Assembly: GCF_014297575.1 (NCBI RefSeq)
Contig: NZ_CP060412.1
Location: 4,278,001 to 4,342,000, forward strand
Source: Dyella telluris
Lineage (GTDB): Bacteria > Pseudomonadota > Gammaproteobacteria > Xanthomonadales > Rhodanobacteraceae
Direction of reading: 5' to 3'
Length of the DNA stretch: 64,000 nucleotides
Shown here: in pieces, positions 47,894 through 56,077 of the stretch
Layout: the number at the start of each line of letters is the position of its first letter
Numbering within the stretch: the stretch's first letter is position 1
The notes under the pieces: model-generated
The model's input: only the letters and a program-made list of their open reading frames with translations
What the model was told of the DNA's origin: nothing
Databases searched by the model: none
Position numbers and translations under genes: made by a program

Positions 47894-48751
47894 TCAGTTG
47901 GCGGTCGGACGCCAATAAGCCTTCAGCAGATCCAGCTTGGCGAGTGACTGCATGGCTTTTTCGGAAGCCTCATAGGCGGTGCGCTTGGTCCAGCGACGAA
48001 AGGCCTTCAGTTGTGCTTTGGCCTCCTTGCCATCCACCACATCGCCAATCAGCTTGCGCGCCATCATGCGGTCGTGCGCCAGGCCCAGGTGGCTTTGCAG
48101 GTCGGCAAGGCGTTTCAGCCATGCCGTGGTGGCTGGTTTGGGGAAGGCGTGCTGGTAGAGCTCCATGCTGTAGCGGAGTTTTTTGGTGGCGCTGCGCAGT
48201 CGATGCAGGCGCTTCTGGCCGCCGTCCAGCTTGCCGGCGCGCTTCTTCAGTTCGGTCAGGCGTTTTTCGATGGCGGCTGCGGCGATGTCGCGGATGCGGC
48301 CATCGGTGGGCGGCTCAAGGGTATGTACCCAATGGCTCCATGCCTGCAGCGGGGTAGCCATGCTGTGCTTTTTCAGTTGAGCCAAGGCCTGCTTGTGGTT
48401 CTGCTGTTGCAGGTCGCCGAGTGCTTTTCGCAAGGCGTCTGCATCGGTCAGCTTGCCTTGCTCCTTGTCCAGAAAGGCCGGCAAGGTTTCCAGTGCGAGG
48501 ATGTCGATGTCGCGACACCGTCCGGAGGCTTCGCGGCTGGCACGCAGATAACCGAGTACATCGTGCAGGTCATCATCGGACAGCGTGGCCACATCTTTCA
48601 GTGTGGCGGTGACGCGTCGCAGGTTGACGCGCCATGCGTGCAGCAGCTTCGGGTCGTAAGGCGCTTCGAGCAGGTGCTTGCGGGATTCGGCAGCTTTCGC
48701 CAGATAGCTGTCCAGGGTTTGTCGGATGCGATCAAACTCGGACAGCGTCAT
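47894..48751 (-). CDS. CHAD domain-containing protein
   Basis: 285 residues, almost all helical. CHAD proteins carry conserved His and basic residues and bind polyphosphate or act with CYTH-domain triphosphatases. Visible: LLHAWRVNLRRVTATLKDV (about 37-55, the conserved H-R-R helix), and near the C-terminus HRLRSATKKLRYSMELYQHAF with the second conserved basic helix. No CYTH gene is adjacent. ATG 48751 is preferred since AGGAAA lies upstream on the minus strand; the frame is open to 48820. Confidence 0.85.
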   Translation of the reverse strand: MTLSEFDRIRQTLDSYLAKAAESRKHLLEAPYDPKLLHAWRVNLRRVTATLKDVATLSDDDLHDVLGYLRASREASGRCRDIDILALETLPAFLDKEQGKLTDADALRKALGDLQQQNHKQALAQLKKHSMATPLQAWSHWVHTLEPPTDGRIRDIAAAAIEKRLTELKKRAGKLDGGQKRLHRLRSATKKLRYSMELYQHAFPKPATTAWLKRLADLQSHLGLAHDRMMARKLIGDVVDGKEAKAQLKAFRRWTKRTAYEASEKAMQSLAKLDLLKAYWRPTAN

Positions 48752-48896
48752 CGGGCGTTTCCTGGAGGAAACCGGCGGCTCGCGCGATGGAGCAACACGG
48801 TGCTGCAGCCTGGCATTCATACAGTCATTCCAGAACCCCGGGCTATCTACTTTGCATCAAATTGTCACCATTGGCGAGCGACTTTCCGACGCATGC

Positions 48897-49763
48897 TCAC
48901 GGCACGCAGGCGAGGGTGTCAGCGCAGGATTGTTCGATTTTCAGGCTGAGCAGCGGGTCGGCCCGGGTGGTGCCCAGATTCACCGCGGCAATCGGTTTTC
49001 CCTCGCGTGCCGCGGCAGCGGCAAAGCGGTAGCCGGAGAACACCATCAGCGATGAGCCGACCACCAGCATGGCATCCGCGTTGTTCAGTGATGTGATGGC
49101 GGCGTCAACGCGATCACGCGGCACGTTCTCCCCGAAAAACACCACGTCCGGCTTCAGGATGCCGCCGCAGTGGGGGCAGGGCGGCACGTCGAAGGCGGAG
49201 AAGTCGCGGCCGTCCAGATCCGCGTCGCCATCCGGCGCATCGCCGGCATCGAGCAGGGCCCATGCGGGGTTGAGTTCGACCAGGGCTTGCTGGAAGGTGT
49301 CGCGCGGCAGACGCGCCGTGCAGCCCATGCAGCGCACTTCATTCAGACGTCCATGCAGGTCGATGACATCCCGGTGTCCGGCGGCCTGGTGCAGGCCATC
49401 CACGTTCTGGGTCAGCAGGGTGGTGAGCCGGCCCTGCTGCTCCAGTCGCGCCAGCGCGTGGTGCGTGGCGTTGGGGCGGGCGCGGCCGAAGCGACGCCAG
49501 CCGACCAGGCTGCGCGCCCAGTAACGCTGGCGTGTGGCCTTTTCGCCCATGAACGCCTGGTAGGTCACCGGCTGCGGGCGTTTCCAGCCACCGTTGGTGT
49601 CGCGGTAGTCGGGAATGCCCGAGTCGGTGCTGCAGCCGGCGCCGGTCAGCACGAACAGGCGCGGATGGGCATCGATGAAATCGCGCAGGCGCGCGCGATC
49701 AAACTCGAGGTCGCCAGCGGGCGCCACGAAAGAATCGACAAGGCTGATGTCAGGCTGTTGCAC
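48897..49763 (-). CDS. Sir2-family NAD-dependent protein deacylase
   Basis: About 288 residues. Sirtuin signatures: GAGCSTDSGIPDYRD, TQNVDGLHQAAGHRDVIDLHG, the four-Cys zinc site (CMGC and CPHC, separated by a long loop), and VGSSLMVFSG. Class II bacterial sirtuin character is suggested by the GAGCST motif. GTG 49763 is chosen as start because GAGGAG is upstream and it excludes the sequence coding the HAD gene; it then overlaps the HAD stop by 14 bases. Confidence 0.88.
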   Translation of the reverse strand: MQQPDISLVDSFVAPAGDLEFDRARLRDFIDAHPRLFVLTGAGCSTDSGIPDYRDTNGGWKRPQPVTYQAFMGEKATRQRYWARSLVGWRRFGRARPNATHHALARLEQQGRLTTLLTQNVDGLHQAAGHRDVIDLHGRLNEVRCMGCTARLPRDTFQQALVELNPAWALLDAGDAPDGDADLDGRDFSAFDVPPCPHCGGILKPDVVFFGENVPRDRVDAAITSLNNADAMLVVGSSLMVFSGYRFAAAAAREGKPIAAVNLGTTRADPLLSLKIEQSCADTLACVP

Positions 49764-50475
49764 GACCCTGCAACTCCTCGATGGCCGCGGCGATGTTGCC
49801 GGGGCCTTCCACTTGCACAACGCGCGATGTGCGGTCCACGAAATCGGTATCGGTTTCGTGCGCCCAGGTCACGTGGTAAGGCATGTACACGCCCCAGCCA
49901 CCCATCTCCACCACCGGCGCGATATCCGAACGCAGCGAATTGCCGACCATGGCGAAACGGCCCGGTGCCAGCTGGAACTCTTCCAGCACATGGCGATAGG
50001 CGCGCTCGTCCTTCTCCGACACGATCTCGATGCGATGGAACAGGTCGGCAAGTCCGCTGCCGGCGACCTTCTGTTCCTGGTGGAACAGGTCGCCCTTGGT
50101 GATCAACACTACGCGATGCTGCTGCGCCACGGCTTCCACCGCTTCACGGATGCCCGGCAGCAAGTCCACCGGGTGCGCCAGCACCTGCTTGCCCAGTTCG
50201 ATGATGCGGTGCAGGTCGGCGGCGCTGATGCGCTGCCCGGTGATGTCGATGGCGGACTCCAGCATCGACAGCGTCATGCCCTTGGCGCCATAGCCGAACA
50301 GCTTGATGTTGCGACGCTCCGTGGCCAGCAGGCGGTCGTGCACGTGCACGTCCGCCAGATCGACATACGCGCCGATGATGCTTTCAAACTCGCCATGCGC
50401 CGACTGGTAATAGCCTTCGCTGTGCCACAGCGTGTCATCACCGTCAAAACCCACCAAATCGATCACGTTGTTCAT
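49750..50475 (-). CDS. HAD-family hydrolase
   Basis: 241 residues. Motif I is GFDGDDTLW (D-x-D-x-T), followed by a helical cap, the Lys/Thr motif LITKGDLFHQEQK and motif III GNSLRSDIAPVVEMG. The pattern fits phosphatases of the phosphoglycolate or 5'-nucleotidase-like type, but the substrate cannot be assigned. It is upstream of the sirtuin gene on the same strand and overlaps it. Confidence 0.88.
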   Translation of the reverse strand: MNNVIDLVGFDGDDTLWHSEGYYQSAHGEFESIIGAYVDLADVHVHDRLLATERRNIKLFGYGAKGMTLSMLESAIDITGQRISAADLHRIIELGKQVLAHPVDLLPGIREAVEAVAQQHRVVLITKGDLFHQEQKVAGSGLADLFHRIEIVSEKDERAYRHVLEEFQLAPGRFAMVGNSLRSDIAPVVEMGGWGVYMPYHVTWAHETDTDFVDRTSRVVQVEGPGNIAAAIEELQGRATA

Positions 50476-50789
50476 CCGTCCGCCGTACTGGCCAAGCCTG
50501 TCATATGGGGACATTTTCCCAGAAAACAGCCCGTTGCGGCCGGGAGTCCGGGCTCACTTGAGACGCTGTGATGGAGCAGTGGCCGACGCCGCATATGCAC
50601 GGCCGCGCCATGCGGTTGCGTGGCGTTGAAGCGTGCGGCAGGCGTGATTGCAGGGGAGGCGGGCTGCGTGCAACGCGCCATGTGATCGAGGACACACCAG
50701 CACACGCCTTGCCGCGATGATCACATTGCGCGGACCTGACATCGACATCGTGGTCTCTAGGGTGCAAGCCTCGCTTCGGGAGGTCATTG
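50476..50789. other. Intergenic region without recognisable gene
   Basis: 314 bases between the divergent HAD gene and the beta-barrel gene. I see no open frame with a sensible protein, no terminator and no repeat. GGGAGG at 50778-50783 is the ribosome-binding site of the downstream gene. Confidence 0.6.
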
Positions 50790-51635
50790 ATGCATCGACA
50801 ACAAAAACGGACACGGCTAGTCACTCGTCTTGCAGCACTTTCCCTCACCTCGTTCGGCAGCATCTCCGCGTTCGCCGACCCATCACCCGCGCTGGATCGC
50901 GTCAGTCTGTGGCTGGGTGCGTTCTATTCCGATACGCAGACACAGATCGGCGCCAGCGGGCGCAGCGGCATCCTCAATGGCTACAGCGGCCATTTCAGTC
51001 TCGAGGATGATCTTGGCTTCCAGCAGCACAAGGCGGTACCTCGCGCGAAGCTGGATTTCCTCATTGGCGACCATCAGGGCTTTTCCTTTGATTTCTTTGG
51101 CATCAACCGCACGCACGGCCGCTCGATCAGTCGGGACATCAGCTACGACGGCACGGACTTCCCTGCGTCGGCCCGGGTGGATGGCAAGCTGAACTTCAAC
51201 TTCGGCAGCGCGGCGTACCGCTGGTGGTTCGGCTCGGGCAGTGATGTGTTCGGGCTCGGCATCGGTGCGGCCTACTACGGGGTGAAGGCCCGCGTGGAAG
51301 GTCAGGCCAGCATCGACGGCTACGGTGCCGATGCGGTGGCCAGCACCCACCAGACGGCCTGGGCGCCGGTATTGCAGTTCGGTTGGCGGCACGCCTTTTC
51401 GCACAATCTGCGCATCTATGCCGATGCCTACGGCGTGAAGAAGAACGGCGGCAATCTTGCCGGGCACATCTACAACGCGGCGCTGGGCCTGGAGTGGTTC
51501 CCGATCGAGAACCTGGGTATTGGCGGTGAATACAGCTACACCCGCATCCGGCTCGACCAGAACCATCCTTCGTATCAGGCCAACCTCGACATGCGCTTGA
51601 AGGGCCCCTCGTTGTTCGCGCGCCTGCGATTCTGA
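50790..51635 (+). CDS. Outer-membrane beta-barrel protein, unknown role
   Basis: 281 residues. A Sec signal peptide (VTRLAALSLTSFGSISAFA) precedes strands that alternate hydrophobic and polar residues and end with the outer-membrane sorting signature LFARLRF (terminal Phe). Segments such as GLGIGAAYYGVKARV and AWAPVLQFGWRHAFSHNLRIYADAYG look like neighbouring hairpins of an 8- to 12-strand barrel. I do not recognise a specific family. The ATG at 50790 has GGGAGG six bases upstream. Confidence 0.75.
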   Translation: MHRQQKRTRLVTRLAALSLTSFGSISAFADPSPALDRVSLWLGAFYSDTQTQIGASGRSGILNGYSGHFSLEDDLGFQQHKAVPRAKLDFLIGDHQGFSFDFFGINRTHGRSISRDISYDGTDFPASARVDGKLNFNFGSAAYRWWFGSGSDVFGLGIGAAYYGVKARVEGQASIDGYGADAVASTHQTAWAPVLQFGWRHAFSHNLRIYADAYGVKKNGGNLAGHIYNAALGLEWFPIENLGIGGEYSYTRIRLDQNHPSYQANLDMRLKGPSLFARLRF

Positions 51636-51667
51636 TCGATGGTCCGGCGATAAGCGGCTGTCGCGCC

Positions 51668-53437
51668 TCAGCGCGAGGCGCGATGATCGTTCCGCTGGTG
51701 CGGCGCTGCCTGTTCGTCGATGCCACCGTGCTGCGATGGCCGCCATACACCGCCGTCGTAGCGTGCCGGTGACCACTCCGGCAGGGCTTCGGGTGGCGTG
51801 AGGTCGAGTTCGGCAAAGTCGCCGTCGGCGTAGACCACGCGACCGTCCATCACGGTGAGCGTGGAGGCGATATGCCGGATTTCTTCGTCGGGCACATCGA
51901 AGTAATCCGCCGTGAGCACGGCGAAATCGGCAAACTGGCCGATATCCAGCTGCCCCTTGCTGCCTTCCTCACCGGAGAACCAGGTATTGCCCTGCGTATG
52001 CAGCGCGAGTGCTGCGGCGCGGTCCAGGCGTTGGTCCGCTGCCATGAGCGCAAGCCCGCCTGCCGTGCGGCCCGTACTCAGCCAGTGCAGCGTGACCCAT
52101 GGATCCATGCCGGCCTGTTCCGTGCCGCCCGAGCCGACGCCAACGCGCATTCCCGCATCAAGCATCTGTCGCCATGGGGGCGTGCGTGCGGCGGCTTCCT
52201 CGCCGTACCGCGCCACGAAGTACTCGCCCTGCCAGGCCATGTTGGGTTGCACGCAGATGCCGCCACCGAGGCGCGCAACGCGTTCGATATTCGCGGGGCT
52301 GATGGTTTCCGCGCCATCGAGAAACCACGGCAGCGGGCGGAGCGGCGCCTGCGCGTGCGCGCGCTCAAAGGCATCCAGGGCCACGCTGATGGTGTCGTCG
52401 TGCGTGGCCTGCAGGCGCCATGGCCAGTGCCGTGCAGCGAGCCTGTTGATGACGTCATCAAGCTGGGCGGCGGCCTGCGTGGTGATCTGCGGCGATGCCT
52501 GGCGGAAGTTGGCGTAGTCGCGCGCGGCATGCACCAGTACATCGCCCGCGCCATTGAAGCGGAACAGTTCGTCGCCGTCGCCGTAGCGATTGATGGTGGA
52601 CCAGTGCAGGTAGTCGGCGATCTCGCCGCCCGGCGTCTGGGCAGCGAGGTGGTAGGCAAGGCGAACTGTCAGCAGATGGTGCTGGGCCAGCTCCTCGATG
52701 GCGCGATAGTCTTCCGGGTAGCGCAGGTGAGGCGCGCCGGCGTCGATCACGCTGGTGATGCCCAGTCGGTTGAGCTCGCGCATGCAGTGTCGCGTGCTGT
52801 TGATCTGGTATTCGTAGGGGAGCCGCGGCGCGTGGGCGAGCGCCTGCTGGAAGATGGTGGTGGCTGGGGTTGCCGTCAGCAGGCCGGTCGGGTGGCCGCT
52901 GTCATCCCATTCGACATGGCCGCCGGGCGGGTCCGCGGTTTGTGCATCGTAGCCACAGGCAGCCAGCGCCGCCGCATTGAGTAGAGCGCGATCCTGCAGG
53001 TGCTGGATATAGACCGGCGTGGATGGCGCGATGCGGTTCAGTTCGTCCAGCGTCGGCAGGCGCCGCTCGGCGAACTGGTGTTCGCAGAAACCGCCGATCA
53101 CCCGTACCCACTGGGGCGCCGGCGTGCGCTGGACCTGTTCGGCCAGCAGACGCAGCGCGGCATCCAGCGAGGGCAGGCCATCCCAGCGCAGCTGTTGGTT
53201 GTAATCGAGGCCGGCGGCAATCAGGTGCTGGCAGGCATCGATCAGGCCGGGAATCACGCGGCGTCGGCCTGCGTCGATGACCACGGTGGCGGGTCCGGCC
53301 AGCGAGCGGATTTGTCCGTTGGAACCCACGGCCACGATGCGTCGGCCGTTCACTGCCAGCGCCTGCACCTCCGGTCGGTGGGCCACGCCAGTGTGGATCT
53401 TCGCGTTGTGGATGATCAGTGTCGGGTACGCGGTCAT
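51668..53437 (-). CDS. Amidohydrolase-superfamily protein (YtcJ-like)
   Basis: About 589 residues. The N-terminal composite beta-sandwich (LIIHNAKIHTG, GRRIVAVGSNGQIRSLAGPATVVIDAGRRRVIPGLIDACQHL) leads into a TIM-barrel. The usual HxH metal motif after PGLID reads DACQHL instead of D.H.H, so one ligand is altered; TVMDGRVVYADGDF closes the domain at the C-terminus. There is no signal peptide, so it is cytoplasmic. The substrate is unknown. Confidence 0.82.
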   Translation of the reverse strand: MTAYPTLIIHNAKIHTGVAHRPEVQALAVNGRRIVAVGSNGQIRSLAGPATVVIDAGRRRVIPGLIDACQHLIAAGLDYNQQLRWDGLPSLDAALRLLAEQVQRTPAPQWVRVIGGFCEHQFAERRLPTLDELNRIAPSTPVYIQHLQDRALLNAAALAACGYDAQTADPPGGHVEWDDSGHPTGLLTATPATTIFQQALAHAPRLPYEYQINSTRHCMRELNRLGITSVIDAGAPHLRYPEDYRAIEELAQHHLLTVRLAYHLAAQTPGGEIADYLHWSTINRYGDGDELFRFNGAGDVLVHAARDYANFRQASPQITTQAAAQLDDVINRLAARHWPWRLQATHDDTISVALDAFERAHAQAPLRPLPWFLDGAETISPANIERVARLGGGICVQPNMAWQGEYFVARYGEEAAARTPPWRQMLDAGMRVGVGSGGTEQAGMDPWVTLHWLSTGRTAGGLALMAADQRLDRAAALALHTQGNTWFSGEEGSKGQLDIGQFADFAVLTADYFDVPDEEIRHIASTLTVMDGRVVYADGDFAELDLTPPEALPEWSPARYDGGVWRPSQHGGIDEQAAPHQRNDHRASR

Positions 53438-53684
53438 GGGCAATGCCTGGACGACAGTCGGTTCCCTGCGACCAGATGTACGGCGTGCGGCGTCTATCTT
53501 TCGTGACCGTCAAGCCTTCCCGTCAATGCCCATGGCGCGCGGAACCGTAGATTGGGGCGGGACCGCGCCGTCATGCGCGCCGGAAACGGGGCATGTGCAT
53601 ATGCACAAAAGTCATTTCCCGCCATGGCGGCGCTTGGCCAGCATGACTTCACTGCACCGTATGAACTCGTTGGGAGGCGAGGCC

Positions 53685-54923
53685 ATGATTCGAAGCGCGT
53701 CCGCAAACACCGTTGTCGCCATTCGTCGCGCGCTTGCCGCAAGCGTGCTGCTGGGTGCGTGGCCGGTGTGTTGTCTTGCGGACAGCTATGACTTCTACAG
53801 CAACTGGCCCACGCACATCACCGCGTCGGACGGAACCGACGTGGGCCTGGCGGTGCTGTACCAGTACGACGTCAACCAGTTCTCCAACGACGGTGGGCGC
53901 CTCGAGGATTCCAGCACAAACCGGCGCCGCTATTTTGGCGCGTACATACGCAAGCCCGGTGTTTACGACGCCATTGCCCAGTACGACTTCCAGGCCAAAC
54001 AGTGGGCCGATGCCTTCGTGCGATTCCGCAGCGGTGGCGTGATCGGCGAGGACGTGGGCAATTTCCGCTTCGGCTACTCCAAGACGCCGGTGGGCTTCGA
54101 AGGCGTGACCAGCTCCTCGGCCACCACCTTCATGGAGACGGCGCTACCGACGCAGGCCGTGTGGGAAGGGCGTCGCGCCGGCGTCGACTGGGCGTTCGTG
54201 CGGAAGCATTTCATCGTCAACGTGGGCGACTACTTCTGGCGCAAGGATTTCGACGGCAACAACCCCGGACATACCTGGGCCGGGCGCGCGGCATGGATGC
54301 CGCTCAACGATCCGGGCAACGTGTTGCACCTCGGCCTGTCGGCGTCGCGCGAAAAGCTGGACTGGGCCGATGACGGCACGGTGCCGTCGTCCGCGCGATT
54401 GCGCGCCCGCCCCGAGGACGGCCTGTCGCCGGTCCGCCTGGTGGATTCGGGAACGCTCCGCTACGCCAAGAGTGTGAACCGCCAGGGCTTCGAAGGATTG
54501 TGGATCGAAGGTCCGTGGTCCTTGCAGGGCGAGTACCTGCAGTCGACGGTGACCCGCTACAACGGCAAGCCCGACTATGACGTTGGCGGCTTCTACCTGT
54601 TCACCACCTGGACGCTGACCGGCGAATCGCGTTCCTACAGCGACGGCAACGTGGCGGACCGCCGCTACAACGGCCGTGACCTGCAGGCGGTGCGGCCCGC
54701 CCATGCCTGGGGTGCGGTGGAGGTGGCGCTGCGCTACAGCGAACTGGACCTCAACGATGGCGCCATCACCGGCGGCAAGGAGCACGACTGGACGGCAGGT
54801 GCCAACTGGTACCTCGGTGAGCACCTGAAGTTCCAGGCCAACTACGTGTGGGCCTTCAGCGACCGGGGTAACCTCAAGGTGAATCCGCACATTTTCGAAA
54901 TGCGCGCTCAGGTTTATTTCTGA
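53685..54923 (+). CDS. OprO/OprP-like porin
   Basis: 412 residues. Signal peptide (IRRALAASVLLGAWPVCCLA), then a beta-barrel ending FEMRAQVYF. FRFGYSKTPVGFEGVTSSS, WEGRRAGVDWAF and WTAGANWYLGEHLKFQANYVWAFSD match phosphate/pyrophosphate-selective porins, although ion selectivity cannot be inferred. ATG 53685 is chosen because GGGAGG (53672-53677) is seven bases upstream; the open frame to 53277 lies over the opposite amidohydrolase gene. Confidence 0.85.
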   Translation: MIRSASANTVVAIRRALAASVLLGAWPVCCLADSYDFYSNWPTHITASDGTDVGLAVLYQYDVNQFSNDGGRLEDSSTNRRRYFGAYIRKPGVYDAIAQYDFQAKQWADAFVRFRSGGVIGEDVGNFRFGYSKTPVGFEGVTSSSATTFMETALPTQAVWEGRRAGVDWAFVRKHFIVNVGDYFWRKDFDGNNPGHTWAGRAAWMPLNDPGNVLHLGLSASREKLDWADDGTVPSSARLRARPEDGLSPVRLVDSGTLRYAKSVNRQGFEGLWIEGPWSLQGEYLQSTVTRYNGKPDYDVGGFYLFTTWTLTGESRSYSDGNVADRRYNGRDLQAVRPAHAWGAVEVALRYSELDLNDGAITGGKEHDWTAGANWYLGEHLKFQANYVWAFSDRGNLKVNPHIFEMRAQVYF

Positions 54924-54938
54924 GGAACACCCGGTGGG

Positions 54939-56051
54939 TCAGGCGGGCGCGAGGCTGTAGCGCTCCAGCATGTGGCCATGAAGCAGTGCCTCGCTGGGTT
55001 CGGCAGAGCGATCCTTGCTGTTGCCGGCCAGGAGCCTGGCATGGGCGAGCATGCCATGGCATTGCTCAGCGTTCATGCCCAGCAATTGCTCCAGCGCCTG
55101 GCGCCTTAGTGGTAGCCACGGAGACAGCCATGCGGCCTTCGCGTCAAGGGTGTGCCGGCGCAGATAGGCGAGGTCGCCGGTCTGCATGGTCCGTGAAAAA
55201 GCCAACTCGAACTGGAGCGTATTGACGAAGTCGGCGAGCGCATCGCGGGTTGAGGCATCCATCTGCCGGATCATCGCGTCGGCCGGTTCCTGCCAGGCGA
55301 TCGCCTTCGCCCAATGCCCGCGATTCTGATCTGCCTTGTGCCGATACCACAGTGCGATCAGCGGCGCGAGTGCGGGCTGTTGCTCGAGCAGGACCAAGTC
55401 TTCTTCCGGCAATTGATCGGCAGTGCGGCCCGCCATGGAGTTGGCCAGAAGGCGCAACATCGCGTACTCCGGCGCCCATGCCGTGACGGGTTTGCGCAGA
55501 CGCAGCAGCTGCAGTCCATCGGAGGGCAGCTTGCCCAGGTGAGGAACCAGGTTCACCAGTGCCAAACCGGCATTCACGATGGATAGGGCTGCGAGCAGGT
55601 AATCCCCCGTCCCTGAGAGAAATAACCAGGCCAGCAGCCCGGAAAAGATCGCAAGAATCGCGTTGGCGGCCGGCCCGCCAGCACAGAGCCAGAGGCGTTG
55701 GCGGCGCAGCGGCCGGTCAAGGACGTCAATGGCCATGACTATGCCGGCGATGCGCCGTCGGGAAAGCGATGACCAGCGCCAACGCCAGCCGCGCCGCATG
55801 AAATGAATCTCCACGCCCATGACGTTCATCGACCAGAGCGTCATGCCGCCGACGCGAGCGCCCAGGCAGTGGCCAGTTTCATGCACCGTTACGGCTATCA
55901 CCCAGCACAGGCTGGCGGTGACAAGGCCAAACAGCGGCGTGTCGTGGCTGCCACCGAAAGCCGGGAACGAGGCACCGATGGCCGCGACCTGCGTAACGAC
56001 TGTAATGGTCGTTTGCGTGTACCTCGCCAGCCGGTTCTGCCAGGGCTTCAT
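54939..56051 (-). CDS. M50-family membrane metalloprotease (site-2-protease type)
   Basis: 370 residues. Zinc-protease motif H57-E-T-G-H61 in the second hydrophobic segment, GGPAAN (125-130), and N167-L-V-P170...D178-G179 (NLVPHLGKLPSDG), the third zinc-ligand motif. Together these are the S2P/M50 core, about 185 residues with several membrane helices. It is followed by about 185 hydrophilic, helix-rich residues that are not PDZ-like and have no match I can recall. No anti-sigma factor or obvious substrate is adjacent. It is convergent with the porin, with only 15 bases between the stops. Confidence 0.8.
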   Translation of the reverse strand: MKPWQNRLARYTQTTITVVTQVAAIGASFPAFGGSHDTPLFGLVTASLCWVIAVTVHETGHCLGARVGGMTLWSMNVMGVEIHFMRRGWRWRWSSLSRRRIAGIVMAIDVLDRPLRRQRLWLCAGGPAANAILAIFSGLLAWLFLSGTGDYLLAALSIVNAGLALVNLVPHLGKLPSDGLQLLRLRKPVTAWAPEYAMLRLLANSMAGRTADQLPEEDLVLLEQQPALAPLIALWYRHKADQNRGHWAKAIAWQEPADAMIRQMDASTRDALADFVNTLQFELAFSRTMQTGDLAYLRRHTLDAKAAWLSPWLPLRRQALEQLLGMNAEQCHGMLAHARLLAGNSKDRSAEPSEALLHGHMLERYSLAPA

Positions 56052-56077
56052 GTGTCACCGCGAAGTTCTGGCACGCC

